Part shown: positions 53,536-62,741 of the stretch, piece by piece
How the letters are laid out: each line of letters starts with the position of its first letter
Numbering within the stretch: the stretch's first letter is position 1
From: Haloterrigena alkaliphila
GTDB lineage: Archaea; Halobacteriota; Halobacteria; Halobacteriales; Natrialbaceae
Assembly (NCBI RefSeq): GCF_017352155.2
Contig: NZ_CP071462.1
Span: 1,922,001-1,986,000, forward strand
DNA: 64,000 nucleotides
Reading direction: 5' to 3'
The notes under the pieces: generated by a model
Told to the model about the DNA's origin: nothing
The model's database searches: none
What the model saw: only the letters and a program-made list of their open reading frames with translations
Translations under genes and position numbers: made by a program

Positions 53536-54747
53536 ATGGACGACAATCAGTCGACTGCGGCGGTGCTCGGCGGCTCCGTCTCCGGACTCGCGGCGGCGAC
53601 GGGACTGCTCCGTATCGCGGAGTTCGACCGGGTGACCGTCTACGAACGGCAAGAGTACGACGACAAACGCGTCGACTGTGGCGAGGCGATCAACGATACG
53701 ACGCTGATACCGCTCCCGAAGACGCCCGAAAACGGATTCGTCAACGACGTCGACGGCTTCCAGCTCCGCGTGTACGAAGGGACCGATCGATCGCGCGACG
53801 CCCGGCCGCTCGCGAAATCGAACGTTCGGTGCGAGCCGGGGTACATCTGCGAGCGCCCCGTCGTCGAACGGCGGTGGGCCGAGGAACTGGAGGCCAGGGG
53901 CGTCGAGTTCCGGACCGGGCGATCGGTCTCGCCCGACGAGTACGCTGACATTATCGAATCGTACGACTACGTCGTCGACGCGTCGGGTCAGCCGTCCCTG
54001 ACGCTCAAAGCGAACGGGGACGCGCGCGAGTACACCGGCGACATGGTCGCGCTCAACGCGACGGTCGAGGGCGACTTCTCGGCCTACGCGAACTGGCCCC
54101 GGATCTTCTTCGAGGGGTACGTCGGCTACGCCTGGGCGTTCCCGAAGTCCGACGGCCACGCGAACGTCGGCATCGGCTGGGCCGGCGATCGGCGTCCCGA
54201 CGACTACGTCGCCGCGCTCGAGGCCGCCGCCGAGCGGAACGCGTTCCCGGTCCCCGACCGGGCGGACGTGAACCTCGCAACCATCCCGAGGGGGCCCAGC
54301 CTCGACCCCGACCGCGTCTACGATCCCGAGGCGAACGTGTTTCTCGTCGGCGACGCGGCCGGAATCGCCAACCGGTATCAGGGCGAGGGGATCTGTCAGG
54401 GGATCAGATCGGCGTACCTCGCCGCGACGCTGATCGCGAACGGGACCGAGTCGGCCTACCCGCGGAAGCTGTACGACCTACTGCGGTCCGAGTACCGGCT
54501 CGCCCGGCTGATGCGCGGCGCGTGGGTCGAACACGAGGACCCCGACCTCCTGGCGTCCGTCGCGGACGCGCTCGAGGGGCTCACCATCGAGGATATCACT
54601 CGCCGACCCGCGACCGTGATGCGGCGCGTCGCGAAGCGACCGTCGGCCGCGCTCGAACTGGTCGCCGACGCCGGAATGCTCCGCCGGCTCTACGGTGCGT
54701 ACACCGACTCGTGGGAGTACGCTACCGAACGTGAACCGGACGGCTGA
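53536..54747 (+). CDS. Geranylgeranyl reductase-family FAD-dependent oxidoreductase
   Basis: 403 residues. The N-terminal FAD fold is VLGGSVSGLAAATGLL; CGEAIND resembles the reductase CGE motif; the second FAD motif is FLVGDAAGIANRYQGEGICQG, typical of GGR/digeranylgeranylglycerophospholipid reductases. These saturate isoprenoid chains of archaeal lipids or quinones. The real substrate may be a carotenoid or other isoprenoid. Divergent from the integrase. Confidence 0.8.
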   Translation: MDDNQSTAAVLGGSVSGLAAATGLLRIAEFDRVTVYERQEYDDKRVDCGEAINDTTLIPLPKTPENGFVNDVDGFQLRVYEGTDRSRDARPLAKSNVRCEPGYICERPVVERRWAEELEARGVEFRTGRSVSPDEYADIIESYDYVVDASGQPSLTLKANGDAREYTGDMVALNATVEGDFSAYANWPRIFFEGYVGYAWAFPKSDGHANVGIGWAGDRRPDDYVAALEAAAERNAFPVPDRADVNLATIPRGPSLDPDRVYDPEANVFLVGDAAGIANRYQGEGICQGIRSAYLAATLIANGTESAYPRKLYDLLRSEYRLARLMRGAWVEHEDPDLLASVADALEGLTIEDITRRPATVMRRVAKRPSAALELVADAGMLRRLYGAYTDSWEYATEREPDG

Positions 54748-54862
54748 CCCTCATCGCGGCCCTGTTCCATCGCGTCCTGAAAACGCACTGACGACACACC
54801 GCGGGGGCGGCGGATCGCTCGTTCGTGCGCGGTTCGCTCCCAATCGCGGACGGGGCGGTCGG

Positions 54863-55264
54863 TTACTCGACGATCAACACCGGAACCGACGCCTCCTCGG
54901 AGACGCGTTTCGACACGCTCCCGCGAACGAGGTGGTCCAGTTCTCGATGGCGACCGATGACGACGAGATCGATCTCACGGTCGTCGGCATACTGCAGAAT
55001 TGCGCTGTGGCGGAGGCCGTGAGTGACGTCACCGTCGACGCGCTCGACTCCTGCCTCCGTCGCGCGATCCCGGACGTAGTCGACCGCCTCTCGGCCGATT
55101 CCCTCGAGATCGTCGAAGTCGATTCCGGGGGCGATCGCGGCCGAATTGACCACGTAGAGCGCGTGGAGCGCCGCACCGTGTTCGACGGCGAGGTCGATCG
55201 CTTCGTCGATCGCCCGTTCGGTGCTCTCGCGGCCGTCGGTCGGGACGAGAATGCGGTCGTACAT
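54863..55264 (-). CDS. Universal stress protein (UspA family)
   Basis: 133 residues from ATG 55264 (MYDRILVPTDGRESTERAID), the usual USP start; the upstream extension to 55327 is poorly USP-like. It has the nucleotide-binding end VIGRHRELDHLVRGSVSKRV. Divergent from a second USP gene. Confidence 0.85.
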   Translation of the reverse strand: MYDRILVPTDGRESTERAIDEAIDLAVEHGAALHALYVVNSAAIAPGIDFDDLEGIGREAVDYVRDRATEAGVERVDGDVTHGLRHSAILQYADDREIDLVVIGRHRELDHLVRGSVSKRVSEEASVPVLIVE

Positions 55265-55424
55265 ACCACGTCGTTCGTCGAGAGATGCAATAATCGTGGG
55301 GCCGTCGACGGCGTCTTTCGCCGACATCGCGACTCGGTCGGTCGTCGCTCCCGACGCCGCGGCCGTGGTCCCGCGGTTCGGCCCCTCGAAATCATAAGGG
55401 ACGGACTCCGAGGTGTACTCACCG

Positions 55425-55862
55425 ATGTACTCCGACGTCCTCCTCGCGACCGACGGAAGCGAGTGTGCGCGCGCGGCGACGACCCACGCCGTCGACCTCG
55501 CGGCGACGTACGGGGCGACGTTGCACGCCCTCTACGTGATCGAAACGCGGATCGGCTACGACAGCGACATCGTCGATCCGGCGACGGTCGAGGACGACCT
55601 CCGTGCCGACGGCGAAGCCGTCCTCGAGGCGGTCGAGACCGAGAGTCGAGCGCGGGACGTGACGCTCGTCGACCGGATCCGGAAGGGCGTGCCCGAACGG
55701 GAGATCGCCGACTACGTCGAGACGGCGGACATCGATCTCGTCGTCCTCGGGGAACGGGGGAAGTCGGCGTTCAAGACGGTTCTGCTCGGGAGCACGAGCG
55801 AGGCGCTCGTGCGCGACCTCTCGATCCCCGTCGTGTTAGTTTCCGACGGCGACGACGAGTAG
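55425..55862 (+). CDS. Universal stress protein (UspA family)
   Basis: 145 residues from ATG 55425 (MYSDVLLATDGSECARAATT). It has the ATP-binding signature LGERGKSAFKTVLLGSTSEAL with G-x2-G-like and GS residues. The start GTG 55413 is in frame but less likely. The divergent pair of USP genes shares about 160 bases of promoter. Confidence 0.87.
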   Translation: MYSDVLLATDGSECARAATTHAVDLAATYGATLHALYVIETRIGYDSDIVDPATVEDDLRADGEAVLEAVETESRARDVTLVDRIRKGVPEREIADYVETADIDLVVLGERGKSAFKTVLLGSTSEALVRDLSIPVVLVSDGDDE

Positions 55863-56045
55863 CCTGCCGCGCGATCGGGTTCGGATCGCGATCGGCCTCG
55901 CCTCGAGCGGAACGGGGCAGCCGTGATGCCCGGTTCCGGTCCTCGTGGTCCGATAGCCGTCGAATCGTCGGATGGGAACCGCCGGCTACTCGTGAGCGAA
56001 TCGCGAGCAACAGCTATGTAGTTCCGTCCGCTACGGAAGGACACA

Positions 56046-56651
56046 ATGATGGCGACTACCCACGCTCTCTGGGGCATGCTGCTGGCGCTCCCCGTTCTTG
56101 TACTCGCGCCGGAGCATGCTCCCACCGCGGTCGCCGCCGGTCTCGTCGGCGGCCTGGTCCCCGACTTCGACCTCTACGCCGGCCACCGAAAGACGTTCCA
56201 CTACCCGGTCTACGCGTCGACTGCGACCGTCCCGGCGGTCGCGGCCGCCCTCGTTTCGCCGACGACGACGACCGTTGCGCTGGCCGTCGGCCTCGCCGCG
56301 GCGGCACTGCACGCCGTGACCGACGCCGCCGGTGGCGGTCTCGAACTGCGACCGTGGCAGGGCCGTTCCGAACGGGCGGTCTACAGCCACTACCACGGAC
56401 ACTGGATCCGTCCTCGCCGCTGGGTTCGCTACGACGGCGCCCCCGAGGACCTCGCGCTCGCGGGTGTCGCGGCGGTCCCGTTGATAATCGTGGCCGATGG
56501 CCCGGTCACGACCTTTGCGGCCGCGATGCTGGCAGTGTCGGCCGTCTACGTCCTGCTGCGAAAGCCGCTCGCGACCCTCGCGGCATCGCTCGCCGGGCGG
56601 GCACCGCGACCGATCGCGCCGTATCTCCCCGAGCGCTATCGGGAGACCTGA
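56046..56651 (+). CDS. Membrane-bound metal-dependent hydrolase, YdjM family
   Basis: 201 residues with four to five hydrophobic segments. The N-terminal His in MMATTHALWG and VPDFDLYAGHRKTFHYP, and SHYHGHW later, supply the His/Asp residues expected of YdjM-type membrane hydrolases. Substrate unknown; often near DNA-damage genes in bacteria, not shown here. Confidence 0.75.
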   Translation: MMATTHALWGMLLALPVLVLAPEHAPTAVAAGLVGGLVPDFDLYAGHRKTFHYPVYASTATVPAVAAALVSPTTTTVALAVGLAAAALHAVTDAAGGGLELRPWQGRSERAVYSHYHGHWIRPRRWVRYDGAPEDLALAGVAAVPLIIVADGPVTTFAAAMLAVSAVYVLLRKPLATLAASLAGRAPRPIAPYLPERYRET

Positions 56652-56757
56652 CCGTCCTGCCGATCGAACGACTCGAGTCCGGTCGACGGCCCGGACCGTG
56701 TCCGACGTTCGTGTCGATATCTCTATAAACTCCGAGTAGTCAGTGTCGCTCACGCGC

Positions 56758-57312
56758 ATGAAGAGACCGGCCGACTTGGGCGGAGAACACGGGATCCGGT
56801 ACGCGTTGCTCACCGTGTTCCTCGTCGGACTCCGACGCCGGGATCCGGGGGCGGTCGTCAACGCCGCCGTCGCGGCGATCGGCACGTACCTTCCCGAGTT
56901 CGTCGAACGCGCGTACGGCGTCGAACTCCGGCCGTGGCAGCGGGCGTACGTGAACACCGCGATGGTCACCCACGCGATCGGCATGCTCGGGCCGTACGAC
57001 GATGTCTGGTGGTGGGACCACCTCACGCACGCGCACTCCTCGTCGATTCTGGGCGGGATCGTCTACGCGGCCAGCCGTCGACGCGGACGCGATCCCGGTC
57101 CGCGGGTCGTCGCCGTCGTCGTCTGTCTCGGACTCCTCTGGGAAATCGCCGAGTACGCTATCCACGCCGCGGCGAATCGTCTCGGACTCGAGCCGATACT
57201 CGTCACGTACGGCCCGAAAGACACGCTCCTCGACATCGTCTTCAACCTTGTCGGTGCGCTGCTCGTGCTCGCGTTCGGTGACCGCGTCCTCGGCGACCTC
57301 GCCACCGAGTAG
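56758..57312 (+). CDS. YjdF/DUF2238-like membrane protein
   Basis: 184 residues from ATG 56758, with CTATAAA at 56723-56729 as probable TATA box. Several membrane helices; VWWWDHLTHAHSSSILGG and LLWEIAEYAIHAA are the conserved His/Glu motifs of the family. Function unknown. GTG 56743 is an alternative start. Confidence 0.72.
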   Translation: MKRPADLGGEHGIRYALLTVFLVGLRRRDPGAVVNAAVAAIGTYLPEFVERAYGVELRPWQRAYVNTAMVTHAIGMLGPYDDVWWWDHLTHAHSSSILGGIVYAASRRRGRDPGPRVVAVVVCLGLLWEIAEYAIHAAANRLGLEPILVTYGPKDTLLDIVFNLVGALLVLAFGDRVLGDLATE

Positions 57313-57542
57313 CTCGTCGGCGGTGTTCGATGGATCTGATCCCGACGTGAATCGAGCAGTCCGCTGTTTGTTCCCGGCCCGAGCTCGAAATTGTCAACGA
57401 AAATCCGTTGTTAGAATATCGGTTAGAACCGCCGTTTATCGGCCATTGCGCCAAGTACTCCGATTTCCGATAGTCCGTCACGATCGATCACATCAGTTCA
57501 ACGATAATCCTTATGCACGTCGAGTCGGTTCAGTGAGACAGA

Positions 57543-58970
57543 ATGGCACGTGAGAGCTGGGCGAGCCGCGCCGGATTCATTCTCGCTGCGGTCGGCAGCG
57601 CGATCGGGCTGGGGAACATCTGGCGGTTTCCGTGGATGACCGCGGAGAACGGCGGAAGCGCCTTTCTGCTGGTATATCTGCTCATCGTCCTCGGCGTCGG
57701 AGTACCGGGATTGCTGGCCGCGTTCGTGATCGGCCGGCGGTCGAACAGAAACCCGGTCGGTGCGTTCAAATCGCTCGCCGGATCGCGCGTTTGGACGGCG
57801 CTGGGCGCGCTCTGTGTGGTCACCTCGATCATGCTGATGTCGTTCTACAGCGTCGTCGCCGGCTGGATCCTTCGCTACTTCCTCGAGAGTGCGACGGGCG
57901 CCTATTTCGCGACTCCCGAGGCCCACTTCGCGGCGATCAGCTACGGCGCCGAAGCGTTCGGCTACCAGTTCGCCGTCCTCGCGGCCACGGCGCTGATCGT
58001 CACCGCCGGGATCAGACGCGGCATCGAGGCGACGACGAAGGTGATGATGCCCGGCATCGCCGTGTTGCTCGTCGGGCTCGCGGTCTGGGCGACCCAACAG
58101 CCCGGTGCCGCGCAGGGGTACGAGTTCTACCTCGGATTCGACGGCGCCTACCTCGCGGCGAACTTCCTGTCGGTGCTGGGGTCGGCCGCCGGTCAGGCGC
58201 TGTTCACCCTCTCGATCGGCAGCGGAACGATGATCACCTACGCGTCCTACGTCGACGACGACCGCTCGCTGCCCCTCGACGCCTCCGCCATCGCCGTGCT
58301 CAATCTCGGCATCGGTATCGTGGCCGGACTCGTGGTGTTCCCGCTGCTGTTTTCGTTTGCGGCGGGCCCAACCGAGGGCGGTCCCGGCGCCCTGTTCGTC
58401 GGTATCGCCGGCGCGTTCGCGAGCCTGCCCGGCGGGCGCCTCCTCGGCGCGGTCTTCTTCCTCGTCGTCCTCCTCGCAGCCCTGACGAGCCTGATCAGCA
58501 TGCTCGAGATTCCGGTCTCGTTCCTGGTCGACGAGTTCGACCTCGAGCGGTCGACGGCGACCCGGGGACTGTTCGTGCTGGTCACGCTCACCGGCGGCGT
58601 CAATGCGTTCAGCCCTGCAGTGTTCACGTTGTTCGCGGACCACCTCGTCGATCTGTTTCTGGTACTCGGCCTGACCGGATTCATGCTGTACACGGCCTGG
58701 GTGCTCGGCCCGGCCGCGATCGACGAGTACCGCAACGGTGCGGGACCGATATCGCGTCCGCTCGCGATTCCGTGGCGGTACGCGATCGGGACCCTCTTCC
58801 CGACGTTCCTGCTCTTTACGTTCTACGCCGACGTCACGGCCCTGCTTGGTCTCTCGGTGGGAACGGGACTGTTAGCGGTCGCGGCGCTGCTGACGCTGGT
58901 GGCGTTCGTGTTGGTGGCCCGCCGCTCCGTCTCCGAGAACCGTCCCCACTCGAGCGACAACGCGGACTGA
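57543..58970 (+). CDS. Sodium:neurotransmitter symporter (NSS/SNF) family transporter
   Basis: 475 residues with about 11 transmembrane segments. The first helix GFILAAVGSAIGLGNIWRFP is the hallmark Na+/substrate site of NSS transporters; SLISMLEIPVSFLVDEF and the TM6/TM8 regions follow. Likely imports an amino acid or osmolyte with Na+. It is preceded by a TATA-like CCTTATG near 57510. Stands alone. Confidence 0.9.
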   Translation: MARESWASRAGFILAAVGSAIGLGNIWRFPWMTAENGGSAFLLVYLLIVLGVGVPGLLAAFVIGRRSNRNPVGAFKSLAGSRVWTALGALCVVTSIMLMSFYSVVAGWILRYFLESATGAYFATPEAHFAAISYGAEAFGYQFAVLAATALIVTAGIRRGIEATTKVMMPGIAVLLVGLAVWATQQPGAAQGYEFYLGFDGAYLAANFLSVLGSAAGQALFTLSIGSGTMITYASYVDDDRSLPLDASAIAVLNLGIGIVAGLVVFPLLFSFAAGPTEGGPGALFVGIAGAFASLPGGRLLGAVFFLVVLLAALTSLISMLEIPVSFLVDEFDLERSTATRGLFVLVTLTGGVNAFSPAVFTLFADHLVDLFLVLGLTGFMLYTAWVLGPAAIDEYRNGAGPISRPLAIPWRYAIGTLFPTFLLFTFYADVTALLGLSVGTGLLAVAALLTLVAFVLVARRSVSENRPHSSDNAD

Positions 58971-59058
58971 CGATTAGTCGCTTCGGCGGTCATCGATCCT
59001 CTCCGCAACTGTTTCCATCCGCGTTCGGTTCTCGAGACGGTTTCAGCCGATCAATAGA

Positions 59059-59274
59059 TTAGATATCCAAAAAAATCTGATCGAGATCGTCGAGGTCGAA
59101 CAATCTGCCGAGTGAGACTACACGAACAAGCTTCGTAAGGAACGTCGACCGAACCTGGACTTCTGATCGAACCCGAGAGGGCAGTAGCGACGCTGCGGAC
59201 GACGTCTCGACCGGTTCCTCTACCTCCGACGATGGCTCGCTCGGTGGCTCGAGCACGGTACCCCTCTTCCTCAA
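59059..59274 (-). CDS. Possible small protein
   Basis: A 71-codon frame beginning at TTG 59274 (or GTG 59256), with an acidic N-terminal half and FLTKLVRVVSLGRLFDLDDL at the C-terminus. The AT-rich TATTTTATAGTATTATG directly upstream on the minus strand could be its promoter. No family recognised. Confidence 0.25.
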   Translation of the reverse strand: MRKRGTVLEPPSEPSSEVEEPVETSSAASLLPSRVRSEVQVRSTFLTKLVRVVSLGRLFDLDDLDQIFLDI

Positions 59275-59588
59275 ACTACAGAATTACATAATACTATAAA
59301 ATAAGATAGATAACCGGTCCATCATTACGGAGAGTGGGTGAAGCCGTATGGATTGAAACGCCTCAAACCCGACGAATACGTGCAGAAATATCCTTCTTGG
59401 GCGTCAGAGCGATTTCGACGAGGATCACGGCGTTCGGGATGCAGTTCGGAGGCCTGAAACGAACATCCCGTTCTCAAAACGCCGCTTTCGTGCCTTTATC
59501 GGCTGTCTCGCCGTTTTTTCCATCGCTGTTGCACCGCGGGGGTACGATCGAGCAGGGATCCGCACAAAGCATAGTATTCTCGGTAGAT

Positions 59589-59614
59589 CTACTATAGTAG
59601 CAGTATACATACTG
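59589..59614. promoter_or_regulatory. Two adjacent dyads, candidate operator of the second IclR gene
   Basis: CTACTATAGTAG (59589-59600, perfect 12-base palindrome) is directly followed by CAGTATACATACTG (59601-59614, 6-base arms with 2-base centre). They lie about 120-145 bases before the IclR start. Confidence 0.45.
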
Positions 59615-59733
59615 TTTCCGTTCGGTTCGATGCGGTCGGAGATCTCGATTTCGCGCGGATCGGTGCCCGGTCGAGATCAGCCCAGCGTCTTCCAGTGGGA
59701 ACCGCTTATGTGCGACTCGAGCGTAGGAGACGT

Positions 59734-60501
59734 ATGGAAAGCGGCGGGAACGATGGACGATCCATCAAATCGAACGAGACGCTGTTCGCCATCGTCGAAG
59801 GCCTGAAGGAAACCGGCGGCGCGGGCGTGACCGAACTCGCGGATCGACTCGGTCTGGCCAAGAGTACCGTCCACAAACACCTCGTGACCCTCGAGCGCAA
59901 CAGATACGCCGTCAAGGAGGACGGCCAGTATCGGCTCGGACTCCAGTTCTTCAACACCGGGGTCCACGTTCGAAACGGGTACGAGGTCTACCACGCCGCG
60001 AAGGATCGCATCGATCGGCTGGCCGCGGAGACCGACGAGGCGGCGTGGCTCATCGTCCACGAGAACGGCATGGGGATGTTCGTCTACGGGGTTCCACACA
60101 ACGAGTCGTTCTCCTTCGATTCGACGATCGGGACGTGGGTCTATCTCCACGCGAACTCGGCCGGGAAGGCGATTCTGGCACACCTTCCCGAGGCGGAGGT
60201 GGAGTCGGTGATCGACCGTCACGGCCTTCCGGCCCAGACCGAAAATACGATCACCGACCGCGAGACGCTGTACGACGAACTCGAGGCGATTCGCGAGCGC
60301 GGGTACGCGATGAACTTCCAGGAGGACCTGCGCGGACTCCACGCCATCGCGACGCCGATCATCAGGGACGGGCGACCGGTCGCCGCCGTCACGATCGCCG
60401 GCGCCGCGAACCGCCTCACGAACGACCGGATCGAAGACGACCTCTACGAGGCGCTGCTCGAGGCGGTCGACGACATCGAACTCCGCCTCGTCTACGGGTA
60501 A
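59734..60501 (+). CDS. IclR-family transcriptional regulator
   Basis: 255 residues from ATG 59734; CTTATG at 59705-59710 is the likely TATA box, so the longer frame from 59695 is not favoured. Winged HTH (ETGGAGVTELADRLGLAKST, VHKHLVTLERNRYAVK) and effector domain (GKAILAHLPEAEVESVI, GYAMNFQEDLRGLHAIATPI, VTIAGAANRL). It is paralogous to the regulator at 8078. It probably controls the fused dehydrogenase/hydratase and thiolase genes that follow. Confidence 0.88.
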   Translation: MESGGNDGRSIKSNETLFAIVEGLKETGGAGVTELADRLGLAKSTVHKHLVTLERNRYAVKEDGQYRLGLQFFNTGVHVRNGYEVYHAAKDRIDRLAAETDEAAWLIVHENGMGMFVYGVPHNESFSFDSTIGTWVYLHANSAGKAILAHLPEAEVESVIDRHGLPAQTENTITDRETLYDELEAIRERGYAMNFQEDLRGLHAIATPIIRDGRPVAAVTIAGAANRLTNDRIEDDLYEALLEAVDDIELRLVYG

Positions 60502-60788
60502 CCGTCGCCGTCGCAGGCGGTCCGCTTCGGGATGGGACGGGATGGGACGTGGACGAGACGGGACGGATCGGCGCCCGTTCACCTCGATTCGGTTTCTCGC
60601 CGGACTGGACCTCCACGGATCGGTAGCCATCTCACCGGTCGGGGCCCGGTGGACGCGGTGCTCGACGGCTTCCGTTCGATGATCGGAACGTCGAACCGGT
60701 CGGATCTCGCCGCGTGACGGTATCGTGCTTCGGGATTACGATTCCCGCTTCCAAAGATATATGGGACACAATAACGGAGAGTTTTACG

Positions 60789-62741
60789 ATGAGCCTTGAC
60801 ACCGTGCAGCGAGTAGCAGTGCTAGGAGCCGGGAGCATGGGCCACGGTATCGCGGAGATCGCCGCGATCGGTGGCTACGACGTCACGATGCGTGACATCG
60901 AGGAGGAGATCGTTCAGGACGGGTACGACGACATCGAGTGGAGCGTCGAGAAACTCGAGGAGAAGGGCCAGATCGACGAGTCCGCCGAGACCGTCCTCGA
61001 GCGGATCGAGACGACGACGGACCTCGCCGACGCCGTCTCGGACGCGGACCTGGTCATCGAGGCCGTCCCCGAACAGATGTCGATCAAGGAGGACACGTTC
61101 TCGACGGTCGACGAGCACGCGCCCGATCACGCGATCTTGGCGTCGAACACCTCGAGCCTCTCGATCTCGGACATCGCGTCGGCGACCGATCGACCCGATC
61201 AGGTGGTCGGCCTCCACTTCTTCAACCCGCCGGTGAAGATGGACCTGATCGAGGTGACCTACGGCGAGGCGACGACCGACGAAACCGCGGAGATCGCCTA
61301 CGAGTGGGCCGAGTCGATCGACAAGCAGCCGATCTACGTCCGCAAGGACGTCCACGGCTTCGTCGTCAACACCGTCCTCGTCCCGTTCATGGAGGAAGCC
61401 GCCTGGATGCTCTCGAACGACGAGACGACGGTCCAGGAGGCCGACGCCAGCATGGTCTACGAGCGGGGGTACCCGATGGGGCCGTTCGAACTCAACGACT
61501 TCGGCGGGATCGACATCGCGTACCACTTCCGCGACGAGTCCGGCCAGCCGGTTCCCCCGGCCATCGCCGAGAAGGTCGAGAACGACAATCTGGGGAAGAA
61601 GAGCGGCAAAGGGTTCTACGACTACGAGGAGGGTGACGGCGTCGACTACGGTCCCGAAGACGCGGGCAACTACGACACCCTCCGGACGGAGGCGGTGATG
61701 ATCAACAAGGCCGCGTGGCTCGTCGGCAACGACGTCGCGACGCCCGACGCGATCGACCTCGGCTGTCGCCTCGGCGGGAGCTTCCCTGAAGGGATGTGCC
61801 GCCGCGGCGACCGCATCGGTCTCGAGGTCGTCCTCGAGAAACTCGAGGACCTTCACGACGAGTACGGCGAAGAGCGCTACGAGCCCGCCGACTACCTCGT
61901 CGAACTCGTCGAGGAGGGATGGACGGGCGAGGACGCCGGCAAGGGCTTCTACGACTACCGTGTGGACCCGCCGTACCACTACATCAACTGGGAGGTCGAC
62001 GACGACGGCGTCCTCGCGATCGAACTCGACCGCCAGGAGCGGATGAACTCGATGTCCGACGACATGTTCATGGAGATCGATCGACTGCTCTCGGACGTCG
62101 ACGTCGACGACGTCGCCTGCGTCGTCTTCGAGGGCGCCGGCGACAAGGCGTTCAGTTCCGGCGCGGACATCACGGGCTTCACGGCCGACGACCCCGCCGA
62201 GATCATGGACGTCGACGAGATGTTCCAGACGGTCTACGAGTTCCCCCGGCCGACGGTCGCGAAGATCGACGGCTTCTGTCTGGGCGCCGGCATCGAACTC
62301 GCGCTGGCCTGCGACATTCGCGTCGCGACCGAGGACTCGACCATCGGGACGCCCGAGACGAACCTCGGCGTGATCCCCGGCGGCGGCGCGACCCAGCGCC
62401 TCGTCCGCCTCGTCGGCGAAGCGAAGACGAAGGAGATGGTCTTCCGCGGCATGCAGTTCGACGCCGCTCAGGCCGAAGAGTGGGGCATCGTCAACTACGC
62501 CGTCTCCGATACTGACGAACTCGAGGATCAGGTCGGCGAGATCGTCGACGACCTCGTCTCGGGTCCGCCGGTCGCGCTCAAGGCCGCCAAGCGAGTGATC
62601 AACGACGGCCCCGAGGCCAGTCTCGAGGCGGCGCTGGCGATGGAGAAGCAGGCGTTCGCCGTGCTGGCGACGACCGACGACATGCTCGAGGGCGTGACGG
62701 CGTTCAGACAGAACCGCGAACCGCAGTTCGAGGGTGAGTGA
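60789..62741 (+). CDS. Fused 3-hydroxyacyl-CoA dehydrogenase / enoyl-CoA hydratase
   Basis: 650 residues from ATG 60789, with a TATA-like GATATAT near 60755. Residues about 1-390 are a 3HCDH: NAD fold VAVLGAGSMGHGIAEIAA, EAVPEQMSIK, SNTSSLSI, HFFNPPVKM and KGFYDY. Residues about 395-650 are an enoyl-CoA hydratase with FSSGADITGF, GAGIELALACD and PETNLGVIPGGGATQR. The order (dehydrogenase first) is the common haloarchaeal one, opposite to bacterial FadB. It oxidises 3-hydroxyacyl-CoA to 3-ketoacyl-CoA. It could process the 3-hydroxybutyryl-CoA made by HcmAB. Overlaps the thiolase gene by 4 bases. Confidence 0.92.
   Translation: MSLDTVQRVAVLGAGSMGHGIAEIAAIGGYDVTMRDIEEEIVQDGYDDIEWSVEKLEEKGQIDESAETVLERIETTTDLADAVSDADLVIEAVPEQMSIKEDTFSTVDEHAPDHAILASNTSSLSISDIASATDRPDQVVGLHFFNPPVKMDLIEVTYGEATTDETAEIAYEWAESIDKQPIYVRKDVHGFVVNTVLVPFMEEAAWMLSNDETTVQEADASMVYERGYPMGPFELNDFGGIDIAYHFRDESGQPVPPAIAEKVENDNLGKKSGKGFYDYEEGDGVDYGPEDAGNYDTLRTEAVMINKAAWLVGNDVATPDAIDLGCRLGGSFPEGMCRRGDRIGLEVVLEKLEDLHDEYGEERYEPADYLVELVEEGWTGEDAGKGFYDYRVDPPYHYINWEVDDDGVLAIELDRQERMNSMSDDMFMEIDRLLSDVDVDDVACVVFEGAGDKAFSSGADITGFTADDPAEIMDVDEMFQTVYEFPRPTVAKIDGFCLGAGIELALACDIRVATEDSTIGTPETNLGVIPGGGATQRLVRLVGEAKTKEMVFRGMQFDAAQAEEWGIVNYAVSDTDELEDQVGEIVDDLVSGPPVALKAAKRVINDGPEASLEAALAMEKQAFAVLATTDDMLEGVTAFRQNREPQFEGE

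Larger units (their letters stand above)
58971..59733. other. Long intergenic region before the second IclR gene
   Basis: 763 bases. It holds an AT-rich block (59281-59313), a possible small minus-strand frame (59059-59274) and two adjacent dyads (59589-59614). No well-supported gene. Confidence 0.4.

Noticed and set aside
53143-54159. 338-codon minus-strand frame
   Set aside because: Shadow of the geranylgeranyl-reductase-family gene with Arg/Ser-rich composition.
54695-56728. 677-codon plus-strand frame
   Set aside because: Arg/Pro-rich, antisense or out of frame to two USP genes and a YdjM-type gene; a GC-rich shadow.
57632-59062. 476-codon plus-strand frame
   Set aside because: Extremely Arg-rich frame inside the NSS transporter gene; shadow.
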